From NCBI GenBank assembly GCA_002501485.1, contig DLTS01000096.1, forward strand, positions 1 to 55,160: a stretch of DNA of 55,160 nt, in the 5' to 3' direction. Below the pieces are notes generated by a model that made no database searches, was not told the DNA's origin, and saw only the letters and a program-made list of their open reading frames with translations. The translations under genes were made by a program, and so were the position numbers. This DNA comes from Acidimicrobiaceae bacterium UBA7830 (GTDB lineage Bacteria > Actinomycetota > Acidimicrobiia > Acidimicrobiales > Ilumatobacteraceae). Positions within the stretch are counted from its first letter, which is position 1. Every line of letters starts with the position of its first letter. This document shows positions 42,313-50,459 of the stretch, in pieces.

Positions 42313-43106
42313 CACCTCCGCCTCCACCTCCGGCCGGACAGCGCTCAGGTCTTGTCGATGCGGCCACCGAGCTTGCTGAGCAATGGAATCGCTGGAATCG
42401 CAGGCGGGCGTCGCCGGCACGCGACCATCTCATCGTGCACTACTCGCCGCTGGTGAAATTTGTCGCTGGTCGTGTTGGTTCAGGTCTTCCTCGCTCGGTC
42501 GATCCGGCCGATTTGGTCGGCTATGGGGTTTTCGGATTGATCGATGCGATCGAAAAGTTCGACCCTTCCCATGGGGTCAAATTCGAGACATACGCAGCCC
42601 CTCGAATTCGAGGAGCAATTTACGATGGTCTTCGGGAACTCGACTGGGTTCCAAGAACGGTTCGCAACAGAGGTCGCCGTATCGAGGAGGCCTTGACAGA
42701 GCTCGAGCGAGTACTGGGTCGTTCTCCGAGTGAAGAGGAACTCGCTTCACATCTCGAAATTTCGATCGACGAGCTTGCAACGTGGTTATCCGAAGTCGCC
42801 GCAACCACCGTCGGAACGCTCGACAGAGCAATTTCGATGGGCTCCGAACCCGAGGCAGACGAGCTAGATGGGTCACATGCTCCGGTAGTCGCGGTCGAAG
42901 CCGAAGAGCTCCGCTCCATTATTCGCCAGGTGACGCGCGAGCTTCCTGAGCGGGAACGCCTCGTTCTTTCGCTGTATTACGATGAGAATTTGACGCTCGC
43001 TGATATCGCAGACATTCTCAACGTCACCGAGTCTCGTGTATCGCAGTTGCACGCCCAGTCAGTGCTGCGACTTCGCTCCCGAATGCGTGCAGCAGGGCAC
43101 CTGTAG
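42309..43106 (+). CDS. whiG: FliA/WhiG-family RNA polymerase sigma factor
   Basis: A 265-residue sigma-70 group 3 factor. Region 2 is seen in HLIVHYSPLVKFVAGRVGSGLP, DLVGYGVFGLIDAIEKFDPSHGVKFETYAAPRIRGAIYD and REL; region 3 in GRSPSEEELASHLEI; region 4 in LPERERLVLSLYYDENLTLADIADILNVTESRVSQLH, with the ALxxR-like helix-turn-helix. FliA-type factors drive flagellar genes in swimming bacteria and WhiG sporulation genes in Streptomyces. No flagellar or sporulation gene is in the window, so its regulon is unknown. Start overlaps xerC by ATGA. Location upstream of rpsB matches the actinobacterial order. Confidence 0.88.
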   Translation: MTPPPPPPAGQRSGLVDAATELAEQWNRWNRRRASPARDHLIVHYSPLVKFVAGRVGSGLPRSVDPADLVGYGVFGLIDAIEKFDPSHGVKFETYAAPRIRGAIYDGLRELDWVPRTVRNRGRRIEEALTELERVLGRSPSEEELASHLEISIDELATWLSEVAATTVGTLDRAISMGSEPEADELDGSHAPVVAVEAEELRSIIRQVTRELPERERLVLSLYYDENLTLADIADILNVTESRVSQLHAQSVLRLRSRMRAAGHL

Positions 43107-43414
43107 CGCGTAAACAGCGTCAACGATGACTGTTCGTGTCGCTGTGGTCATCTCGCTGTTGGTACGCAGCATTGCTCCGGTTCAGGTGATCCGCAAGATC
43201 GATCATCGGGATGCGCAATGAGGACATGGGTGTTGTGTTCACCGTAGAGGTGCCTAGTGAAATTTTGGTCACTCGCCGATAGCGTTACGGACGGCTTACC
43301 AACCGGTCAGCACCCGATTTTTTGGGTCACTCAAGATACGTCATGTTCCTGTCATTTGCGGTCGTTTCGGCGCCCTGACGGGAACTTCAACCGCAACCTA
43401 CATAGGAGACTTTC
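43107..43414. other. Gap upstream of rpsB (308 nt)
   Basis: This region should hold the promoter and leader of the rpsB-tsf-pyrH-frr-cdsA group. A Shine-Dalgarno AGGAG lies seven bases before the rpsB ATG. One possible promoter is TTGTGT (-35, near 43225-43235) followed about 16 nt later by TAGTGA, but this is weak. A short ACCC-GATTTTTT-GGGT hairpin (about 43314-43329) is too small for a terminator. No small gene is convincing. Confidence 0.45.
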
Positions 43415-44344
43415 ATGGCTCTCATCAGCATGCGCCAGATGATCGAGGCAGGAGCACACTTTGGCCACCAGACCCGTCGCTGGAACCCGAAAATGCGCCG
43501 CTTTATTTTTGGCGAGCGCAACGGTATTTACATCATTGATCTCGACCAAACGCTCAATCGTGTCGAAACTGCCTACAACTTTCTTAGGGGCCTCGTTGCC
43601 GACGGCGGCAACGTCCTTTTCGTCGGAACTAAGAAGCAAGCTCAAGACCCGGTTCGCGAGGCCGCAGATCGCTGCGGAATGCCGTATGTCAACGAACGCT
43701 GGCTCGGTGGAATGCTTACGAACTTCGGCACCATTTCGCTGCGCGTGAACAAGATGCTCGAACTTGAGCGCCAAAAAGAAATCGGCGAGTTCGACCTCAT
43801 GATTAAAAAAGAGGCACTGCTTCTCGACCGCGAACTCACCAAGTTGCAACGCAATCTTGGTGGTCTCCGTTCAATGAAGAAAGCTCCGGAAGCGATTTTC
43901 GTTCTCGACACGATGAAAGAACACATTGCTGTTACCGAGGCGAACAAACTTGGAATTCCTGTTGTTGCGGTTGTCGACACCAATGTTGACCCTGACTCCA
44001 TTCAGTTCCCTATTCCGGGAAATGACGATGCGATTCGTGCCAATGCATTGTTCGCGAATGTGATCGCAGAAGCCGTTCTCGAGGGTCAATATATTGCGTC
44101 CCGTCGGCCGCAGGCTGCTCCCGAAACCTCAGAGCCTAAGGAGCGCACCCCCGAGGAGGAGGCAGCATTTGCTCAGGCTCAGGCTGAGGCTCGCGCCGCC
44201 GCTGCTCGGGCTCAGGCCGAGCGCGAGGCACGGATGGCTGCGAAGAAGGCCGCTGACGATGCGTCCGCGGATGGAGTAGAGGCACGTTCTGATGAACCAA
44301 CTGGTGAAGAAATCGCAGAAGATGATGCTTCGGCTGAATCCTGA
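43415..44344 (+). CDS. rpsB: 30S ribosomal protein S2
   Basis: A 309-residue S2 with the family start SMRQMIEAGAHFGHQTRRWNPKM, RFIFGERNGIYIIDLDQT, NVLFVGTKKQAQDPV, NERWLGGMLTNF and GIPVVAVVDTNVDPD. The core ends near residue 235. It is followed by a ~70-residue Ala/Glu/Arg-rich, partly repetitive helix (EEAAFAQAQAEARAAAARAQ) and an acidic tail, longer than the ~240-residue standard protein; such tails occur in actinobacteria. The ATG has a clear TAGGAG. It leads the translation operon. Confidence 0.97.
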   Translation: MALISMRQMIEAGAHFGHQTRRWNPKMRRFIFGERNGIYIIDLDQTLNRVETAYNFLRGLVADGGNVLFVGTKKQAQDPVREAADRCGMPYVNERWLGGMLTNFGTISLRVNKMLELERQKEIGEFDLMIKKEALLLDRELTKLQRNLGGLRSMKKAPEAIFVLDTMKEHIAVTEANKLGIPVVAVVDTNVDPDSIQFPIPGNDDAIRANALFANVIAEAVLEGQYIASRRPQAAPETSEPKERTPEEEAAFAQAQAEARAAAARAQAEREARMAAKKAADDASADGVEARSDEPTGEEIAEDDASAES

Positions 44345-44368
44345 AGAGATCTGAAGAGAGGCTGACAG

Positions 44369-45157
44369 ATGTCATTTACAGCACAAGATGTGAAGGCACT
44401 ACGCGAATCAACCGGTGCCGGCATGATGGACTGCAAGAAAGCACTCGAAGAATCATCGGGTGATATCGAGGCTGCCAAGCAATATCTTCGAGAGAAGGGG
44501 TTGGCGGCGAGCGCAAAGCGCGATGACCGTGAGAACAACCAGGGTCTGGTGGCACTCGGAATCGACGGCTCGACCGCTGCAATGGTGCAGTTGAAGTGTG
44601 AGACTGACTTTGTCGCAGGCAGCGAGCACTTCCTCAACGAGGCCGCTGAACTTCTGAAGGCGGTCATGGAAGGGGGCGCCGATTCGGTCACAAGTCGTGA
44701 AACTCAACTTGAGGAGCTCCGAATTCTCCTCAAAGAAAAGATTGAGCTAGGCGAGATTGTGCACATGGTGGCCGCTACTGGCAACACTATTGGGCACTAC
44801 GAGCACACTCAGGGTGGCCGAGGGGTCAATGGTGTACTAGTTGAGATGACAGGTGCTAGTGATGAACTTGCACATGACATTGCTGTTCATATCGCGTTTG
44901 CACGCCCGCGGTATCTCAACCGGGAAGATGTTCCCTCTGATGTGGTTGCGACCGAGCGCTCAACACTCGAAACAATCACGAGGAACGAAGGCAAGCCAGA
45001 GCAAGCTATCGAAAAGATTGTTGAAGGCCGCATCGGCGGGTTCTTCAAGGATGTGTGTCTCCTCGAGCAACCTTTTGCGAAAGACGACAAGCAGTCGATT
45101 CAGCAGGTGATTGGCTCCGCCGGGGTCGTCCGGTTCGCTCAGGTAGAGATTGGCTGA
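44369..45157 (+). CDS. tsf: Elongation factor Ts
   Basis: A 262-residue nucleotide exchange factor for EF-Tu. It shows VKALRESTGAGMMDCKKALEE at the N-terminus, the TDFVAGSEHF motif (Thr-Asp-Phe) that inserts into EF-Tu, VHIAFARPRYLNREDVP, and KIVEGRIGGFFKDVCLLEQPFAKDD in the C-terminal part. The protein has normal family length. It sits 24 nt after rpsB and 12 nt before pyrH, the standard bacterial order rpsB-tsf-pyrH-frr. The start ATG follows GAGAGG. Confidence 0.97.
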   Translation: MSFTAQDVKALRESTGAGMMDCKKALEESSGDIEAAKQYLREKGLAASAKRDDRENNQGLVALGIDGSTAAMVQLKCETDFVAGSEHFLNEAAELLKAVMEGGADSVTSRETQLEELRILLKEKIELGEIVHMVAATGNTIGHYEHTQGGRGVNGVLVEMTGASDELAHDIAVHIAFARPRYLNREDVPSDVVATERSTLETITRNEGKPEQAIEKIVEGRIGGFFKDVCLLEQPFAKDDKQSIQQVIGSAGVVRFAQVEIG

Positions 45158-45169
45158 GATAATTCTCAT

Positions 45170-45913
45170 ATGACAGACGATTCGACGACCACCCCACGAT
45201 GGCGACGGATTGTCTTTAAGCCTTCAGGTGAGGCTCTCGCCGGACCATCGGGTCGAGGACTTGACGGTCCGACTCTCGATGTGACCGCTCGAGAGATTAT
45301 CGACCTTCGGCAAGACCTAGGCGTTGACGTCGCCGTAGTCGTAGGTGGAGGAAATTTTTGGCGCGGCCGCACCGGCGCAATGGAGGGTATGGACGCCACG
45401 CAAAGCGATCACATAGGTATGTTGGGCACAGTCATGAACGCGCTAGCTCTTCAAGACGCGCTTGAGCGCCAAGGTCAGCCAACCCGGGTGCAGTCTGCGA
45501 TCGAGATGCCGAGAATCGCTGAGGCATACATCCGCCGGCGGGCAGTTCGCCACCTTGAAAAGGGTCGCGTTGTCATTTTTGCAGCTGGCACTGGTAACCC
45601 GTTTTTCACCACTGACACCGCAGCAGCATTGCGAGCAGCAGAAATCGAAGCTGATGCCCTATTGAAGGGAACCCATTCAGGTGTCGACGGTGTGTACGAC
45701 GCTGATCCGCGTATCAACGAGTCAGCGGTGAAGTATGACGAAGTTGGCTACATGGAGGTCATGACAAAGAACCTCAAGGTCATGGATGCCACCGCGATTG
45801 CGTTCTGTCGTGACAACTCGATTCCGATTGTCGTGTTTGATATGACAGCGCCTGGTGCTCTCCGGTCGATCCTTTGTGGCGATTCCGTCGGCACCATGGT
45901 GCATGACGTCTAA
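45170..45913 (+). CDS. pyrH: UMP kinase
   Basis: A 247-residue bacterial UMP kinase (amino-acid-kinase fold) that phosphorylates UMP to UDP. IVFKPSGEALAG is the P-loop-like start (Lys, Ser-Gly-Glu), followed by VAVVVGGGNFWRGR, DHIGMLGTVMNALALQDALE, ARRIAEAYIRR-type segment, VVIFAAGTGNPFFTTDTAAALRA and GVDGVYDADPR, all diagnostic. The first strand has FKPSGE where many have LKLSGE, a small difference. In the family it is controlled by GTP and UTP. Start ATG 12 nt after tsf. Confidence 0.95.
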   Translation: MTDDSTTTPRWRRIVFKPSGEALAGPSGRGLDGPTLDVTAREIIDLRQDLGVDVAVVVGGGNFWRGRTGAMEGMDATQSDHIGMLGTVMNALALQDALERQGQPTRVQSAIEMPRIAEAYIRRRAVRHLEKGRVVIFAAGTGNPFFTTDTAAALRAAEIEADALLKGTHSGVDGVYDADPRINESAVKYDEVGYMEVMTKNLKVMDATAIAFCRDNSIPIVVFDMTAPGALRSILCGDSVGTMVHDV

Positions 45914-45981
45914 CCGGAGCGCCAATCTAACTTTTTCGTGCTGTCCCCAACGGGATTGCAACGGGTGGGTACGCTAGAAGC

Positions 45982-46539
45982 GTGACCGACGAGACCATTC
46001 TCGAAGCCATTGACAAGATGGAAAAAGCTGTGCTTCATGTGCAATCGCAGTTCGCCACCGTCCGCACCGGCCGAGCGGCTCCTGCGCTTGTTGAGCAGTT
46101 GCAAGTCGAGTACTACGGAGCGCAGGTGCCGTTGCAGCAACTGGCGTCGATTCAGGTGCCCGAGGCACGCCAGCTACTCATCAAGCCTCATGACCGGGCT
46201 TCACTCACTGCGGTTGAAAAGTCGATTAGGGAGAGCGATCTAGGGGTTGCGCCGAACAACGACGGTGTTGTCATTCGCCTCAATTTTCCGGCGCTAACCG
46301 AAGAACGCCGTCGAGACTATGTGAAAGTGGCGAAAAACATGGCCGAAGACGGCCGAATTGCCGTTCGAAATATTCGACGAGATGCACGGAAGTCGCTCGA
46401 GGCCGCCGAAAAAGATGGCGATATATCTGCTGATGACCTTGATCGAGCAGAGAAAGAACTTGATAGATACACCCACGATCATGTGGAGCGAATCGACCAA
46501 GGACTCGGCCGTAAAGAAGCTGAGCTCCTCGAGGTGTAG
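45982..46539 (+). CDS. frr: Ribosome recycling factor
   Basis: A 185-residue factor that splits post-termination ribosomes with EF-G. It has the typical MEKAVLHVQSQFATVRTGRAAPALVEQLQVEYYG, VPLQQLASIQVPEARQLLIKPHD, VIRLNFPALTEERRRDYVKVAKNMAEDGRIAVRNIRRDARK and a C-terminal helix. Length is normal. The start is a GTG, 68 nt after pyrH, in the usual gene order, and it ends 14 nt before cdsA. Confidence 0.96.
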   Translation: MTDETILEAIDKMEKAVLHVQSQFATVRTGRAAPALVEQLQVEYYGAQVPLQQLASIQVPEARQLLIKPHDRASLTAVEKSIRESDLGVAPNNDGVVIRLNFPALTEERRRDYVKVAKNMAEDGRIAVRNIRRDARKSLEAAEKDGDISADDLDRAEKELDRYTHDHVERIDQGLGRKEAELLEV

Positions 46540-46553
46540 AGAGGTGATGAACG

Positions 46554-47969
46554 ATGAGTGACGACATGTGGGGTGATTCAGGCTCATTGCCAGACGGCCC
46601 TAATCGTCGGACGTCGGAGGATAAGTCGACATCAGATGATCAACCGGCTGCGCCAACGTTTTCGTTTGATGATGAATCGGGGCCATTGCCACATTGGACG
46701 GATGCGCCATCGGGAGGAATCTCTCGTGCTGATGAGTCAGCCGAACATCCGGTAGAGCGTGCGCCTGTTCGCTCATTTGACGACGACGATCTTGGAATTC
46801 TTGACGATGATGTACCTACCGGACGGTCAGAAGACGATCTGTGGGCGACATTTACCGCTGAGCAGCCCGTTTGGCAGCCGGGCGACAACCCTGAGCCGAC
46901 GCGCGAATCGCCAGCTGTTAGCGCATTCGATGAACCTGAAGATGCGACTAGCTCTTCCACGGGTCAGCAGAGTCGGATCGTGATCGGAACTGACCCGTCA
47001 GGGATGGATCGACCAATGTCAGACTCTCGGGATGCGGTCCGGGAGGATTCGGGCGGTTCTCGCCAACGTGCCGGAGGAAAGTCCAAGGCCACCGCCCCTC
47101 GACCAGGGGCCCCTGCCTCCAGTGGTCGCGATATGCCAGTCGCAACGGCGGTTGGGGTTTTGCTGGTTGCGATTTTCCTCGGGACGTTGGTGTATCGCCC
47201 CTGGGCAGTTCTCGTGCTCGTTGCCGTCGTGCTGGGACTTGCTGCCGTCGAGTTTTATGACAAGGTGACTGAGAAGGGCTATCGGCCAGCGGTTGTTCCC
47301 GGGATTGTCGCATGTGTGATTGCGCCTATTGCAGCATATTGGCAAGGCGATGGTGCGCTTCCACTCGTCATTGTCTTTGCATTCATTGCGACTGCGGGCA
47401 CTTATATTGGAGCGCGATCGATCGATATCGGTCCGCTTCCGAATGTATCGATCACGACGTTGCCGATCGTGTGGATTGGACTTGCCGGCGCCTATGCCGG
47501 ATTGATTCTTCGTTTCTCTACGACGGGGCAGGTGCTGCGGGCTGACAATGGTACTGACACCATCTTCATGCTTGCCCTTGCGGTTGTCGCAAACGATGTT
47601 GGTGCGCTCTTCGTTGGCGCGGCGGCAGGCCGTACCCCTCTTCGCTCGTGGATTTCCCCTGGGAAGACCGTCGAAGGTTTTATCGGTGGGGCGTTGTTAA
47701 CGATCGTGGCACTCATCGTGGTCGGTATTGGCGGCTGGAACACCACGTGGGACAGTACGGGTGATCTATTGCTGCTTGCGATTGTGGTCTCGATTTTTGC
47801 CCCGATGGGAGATCTCGTCGAGTCGATGTTTAAGCGGAACCTCGGCGTGAAGGATTTCGGATCATTGGTGAAGGGCCACGGAGGAGTGCTTGACCGTTTC
47901 GATGGCTTCTTGTTGACGCTACCGGTCGTCTATTACTTGACGCTGATTCTTGAGCCCTGGGCTGGCTGA
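46554..47969 (+). CDS. cdsA: Phosphatidate cytidylyltransferase with long acidic N-terminus
   Basis: A 471-residue membrane enzyme that makes CDP-diacylglycerol for phospholipids. Residues about 1-190 are acidic, Ser/Asp/Pro-rich and have no membrane segment; they look disordered and are not part of the usual CdsA. Residues 195-465 hold about eight membrane segments and the signature GDLVESMFKRNLGVKDFGSLVKGHGGVLDRFDG split in two motifs, with the metal Asp residues. Two overlapping N-terminal strings of DDDDL-type acid repeats suggest a protein or membrane tether. It lies between frr and dxr, as in other actinobacteria, but no rlmN gene sits between it and dxr. Confidence 0.9.
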   Translation: MSDDMWGDSGSLPDGPNRRTSEDKSTSDDQPAAPTFSFDDESGPLPHWTDAPSGGISRADESAEHPVERAPVRSFDDDDLGILDDDVPTGRSEDDLWATFTAEQPVWQPGDNPEPTRESPAVSAFDEPEDATSSSTGQQSRIVIGTDPSGMDRPMSDSRDAVREDSGGSRQRAGGKSKATAPRPGAPASSGRDMPVATAVGVLLVAIFLGTLVYRPWAVLVLVAVVLGLAAVEFYDKVTEKGYRPAVVPGIVACVIAPIAAYWQGDGALPLVIVFAFIATAGTYIGARSIDIGPLPNVSITTLPIVWIGLAGAYAGLILRFSTTGQVLRADNGTDTIFMLALAVVANDVGALFVGAAAGRTPLRSWISPGKTVEGFIGGALLTIVALIVVGIGGWNTTWDSTGDLLLLAIVVSIFAPMGDLVESMFKRNLGVKDFGSLVKGHGGVLDRFDGFLLTLPVVYYLTLILEPWAG

Positions 47970-47984
47970 TAGCCAATCACCAAG

Positions 47985-49145
47985 ATGGCTCCTATTCGGG
48001 TCGCAATTGCCGGTTCTACCGGTTCGATTGGCGGCCAAACTCTTGAGATCATCTCGGCTAACCCCGATGCATTTGACGTCGTTGGTCTTTCGGCAGGGCG
48101 CTCAGCTGCGGTCGTTATCGAGCAGGCCAAAAGCTTTAGGCCGGCGATAGTTGCGGTAGCTGACCCCACAGCGCGAAACGAAGTGAGCGAGGCACTAAAG
48201 GGGCTGAGCGAGATCGAGGTTGTGGCAGATGCGACGGAGATGTGCGGCATTGCTGATGTCGTCATTAACGGAATCGTGGGTTTTGCTGGTCTTCCCGTCA
48301 CCATGGCAACACTGTCGAACGGACGTCGACTTGGACTCGCTAACAAAGAAAGTCTGATTGCGGCTGGGCCTTTAGTGCAGCCGTTGCGTGAGGTTGACGG
48401 GGCCGAACTCGTGCCGGTCGACTCTGAACATTGCGCGCTGCACCAGTGTCTTCGTTCGTCGATCAACACCCACCGAGAGGTCTCTCGGTTGATACTCACT
48501 GCGAGCGGTGGCCCGTTTCGGGGTCGGTCGGCGTCGGAGCTTGCGAATGTGACGGTTGGTGAGGCGCTACGTCATCCTACGTGGTCGATGGGGCCGAAGA
48601 TCACGATCGATTCGTCAACGTTGATGAATAAGGGTCTTGAGGTCATTGAGGCGCACGAACTTTTTGGTACTGCGTTCGATGAGATTGACGTGGTCGTTCA
48701 CCCGCAGTCGGTGGTGCACTCGATGGTTGAATTCACTGATGGTTCGACGATCGCTCAACTGTCGATGCCCGATATGCGACTTCCAATCGGGTACGCGCTC
48801 GGGTGGCCTCATCGTCTTGGGACACCGTTCGGAACAATCGATTGGACACAGCTCTCGCAGTTAGATTTCGAGCCACCAGATCGGAGTACCTTCAAATGTC
48901 TCGATCTTGCCTATGCCGCAGGGCGCGCAGGCGGCACGGCGCCTGCCGTGATTTCAGCAGCCAATGAAATTGCGGTCGATGCGTTTATCAACGGCGAGAT
49001 TACGTGGGCTCAGATTCACGATGTCTCCGCAGCAGTGCTCAGCGCGACAACGCTTTCACAGCCATCAACGGCCGACGAAGTTATCGATGCAGATCGTCGC
49101 GCTCGTGAGGACGCAAGGCGTGTGATCAGTGGCATGCTTGCGTAA
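47985..49145 (+). CDS. dxr: 1-deoxy-D-xylulose-5-phosphate reductoisomerase
   Basis: A 386-residue enzyme of the MEP isoprenoid pathway, converting DXP to MEP with NADPH. VAIAGSTGSIGGQTLEII is the cofactor motif, LANKESLIAAGPLV and PVDSEHCALHQCL hold metal and substrate residues (Glu/Asp), and ASGGPFRGRS plus HPTWSMGPKITIDSSTLMNKGLEVIEAHELFG cover the substrate loop. All catalytic residues are kept and length is standard. It begins 15 nt after cdsA and ends 8 nt before the protease gene. Together with ispG downstream it forms an MEP-pathway cluster. Confidence 0.95.
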   Translation: MAPIRVAIAGSTGSIGGQTLEIISANPDAFDVVGLSAGRSAAVVIEQAKSFRPAIVAVADPTARNEVSEALKGLSEIEVVADATEMCGIADVVINGIVGFAGLPVTMATLSNGRRLGLANKESLIAAGPLVQPLREVDGAELVPVDSEHCALHQCLRSSINTHREVSRLILTASGGPFRGRSASELANVTVGEALRHPTWSMGPKITIDSSTLMNKGLEVIEAHELFGTAFDEIDVVVHPQSVVHSMVEFTDGSTIAQLSMPDMRLPIGYALGWPHRLGTPFGTIDWTQLSQLDFEPPDRSTFKCLDLAYAAGRAGGTAPAVISAANEIAVDAFINGEITWAQIHDVSAAVLSATTLSQPSTADEVIDADRRAREDARRVISGMLA

Positions 49146-49153
49146 GAGCAATC

Positions 49154-50449
49154 ATGTCTGAGCACTTAAAACCAGAGCCATCGCCCCCTGCTGCGTGGCC
49201 CGCACCGACTGCACCCTCTCGATTCGTGTCAGAGGTAGTTGCTGGTGGGGCGGTTGGTGAGCGACCTCCAGATGAAAAAGGCTCGGGCGTCATCGGCCTT
49301 TTAGTGCTCATAGGGATTTTTGTCGCCCTTGCCGTCGCAAACATTTGGTGGTTTGTGTTCGCAGTTGGGCTGTTGCTCTCCATCGTGCTTCACGAGGTCG
49401 GCCACTACTCGACGGCGCGTTGGAGCGGAATGAAAGTAACCCAGTTCTTTGTGGGCTTCGGCCCACGCGTATGGAGCATGCATCATCGGTCGACCGAGTT
49501 TGGTGTGAGGGCGTTGCCTCTTGGGGCATTTGTTCGGATCGTTGGCATGAACATGATGGATGACGTCGACGATGCTGACGAAGAACAGACGTACCGGTCG
49601 AAGTCGTATCCAAGGCGAATGCTTGTCATTACTGCGGGCTCGCTCATGCATTTTTTGTTGGCACTGGTGTTGCTCTCGGCGGTCTTCACGACCCGGGGTG
49701 AGGCAGTGGTGTTGCCGGGCGCTGAGGTGATGTCAGTTGGCGAAGAGGTGCCAGCCACAGGCGTCGTCTTGCCTGGTGATGTGATTTTGAGCGTCGACGG
49801 TCTCGAGGTCGTCGACGGTGCCCTCGGTGATGTGGTTAGGTCATTCGAACCAGGATCTGCAGTTGACATTGCGATTGAGCGTGCGGGCGTCGAAATGGTG
49901 GTAACGACCATACTCGGCTCGAACGCGCTCGTTGGCAGTGACGGCACGTCAGCGTTTTTGGGTGTATCGACGGTACTTCCGGTAGCGCTCGAGCAACGCG
50001 CATGGTGGTCGGCACCGTGGCATTCGGTCACGGCCATGGTCGATCAAATGTGGATGTCGGTGAGGGGTGTCGTCACCGTGTTAAATCCTGCGAACGTCAT
50101 TGCACACCTATCGGGTGATAATGCTGACCCGATGACGAGACCGACGACACTGGTTGGCATCACTGCCGTGAGTGATGACGTTGGCCAGTCGGGAGGCTTC
50201 GCGGGCATTATTGAGTTACTGGCATTTTTGAATGTCTTTGTCGGGGTGTTCAACCTGTTTCCACTCTTGCCACTCGACGGTGGCCATGCTGCGATTGCGA
50301 CGTACGAGCGTGCTCGAGAGGGTCGGAAGCGCATGAGATATCACGCCGATGTCGCCCGACTCGTTCCCTTGACAATGGCGGTGGTGGCGATGCTTGCGTT
50401 CATGTTTATGTCCGGTCTATATCTCGACATCGTCAACCCGATTCGGTGA
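49154..50449 (+). CDS. Intramembrane site-2 protease, RseP/Rip1-like
   Basis: A 431-residue zinc metalloprotease of the membrane. It has HEVGHY (zinc ligands His80, His84, catalytic Glu81) in the first part, a PDZ domain at about 165-265 (EVPATGVVLPGDVILSVDGLEVVDG), and the second zinc motif NLFPLLPLDGGH near residue 370. Four membrane segments are expected. The family (Rip1 in Mycobacterium) cleaves anti-sigma factors and other membrane proteins, releasing regulators. The N-terminal ~45 residues are Pro/Glu-rich. It lies between dxr and ispG, the usual actinobacterial location, with 8 and 10 nt spacers. Confidence 0.92.
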   Translation: MSEHLKPEPSPPAAWPAPTAPSRFVSEVVAGGAVGERPPDEKGSGVIGLLVLIGIFVALAVANIWWFVFAVGLLLSIVLHEVGHYSTARWSGMKVTQFFVGFGPRVWSMHHRSTEFGVRALPLGAFVRIVGMNMMDDVDDADEEQTYRSKSYPRRMLVITAGSLMHFLLALVLLSAVFTTRGEAVVLPGAEVMSVGEEVPATGVVLPGDVILSVDGLEVVDGALGDVVRSFEPGSAVDIAIERAGVEMVVTTILGSNALVGSDGTSAFLGVSTVLPVALEQRAWWSAPWHSVTAMVDQMWMSVRGVVTVLNPANVIAHLSGDNADPMTRPTTLVGITAVSDDVGQSGGFAGIIELLAFLNVFVGVFNLFPLLPLDGGHAAIATYERAREGRKRMRYHADVARLVPLTMAVVAMLAFMFMSGLYLDIVNPIR

Positions 50450-50459
50450 GGAGAACCTG

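Noticed and set aside
43257..43442. 61-codon frame upstream of rpsB
   Set aside because: Runs into rpsB out of frame, contains the rpsB ribosome binding site and has Arg/Ser/Cys composition typical of a chance frame.
47933..48499. 188-codon reverse frame over dxr
   Set aside because: Ser/Ala/Thr-rich antisense shadow of dxr, which has all catalytic motifs.
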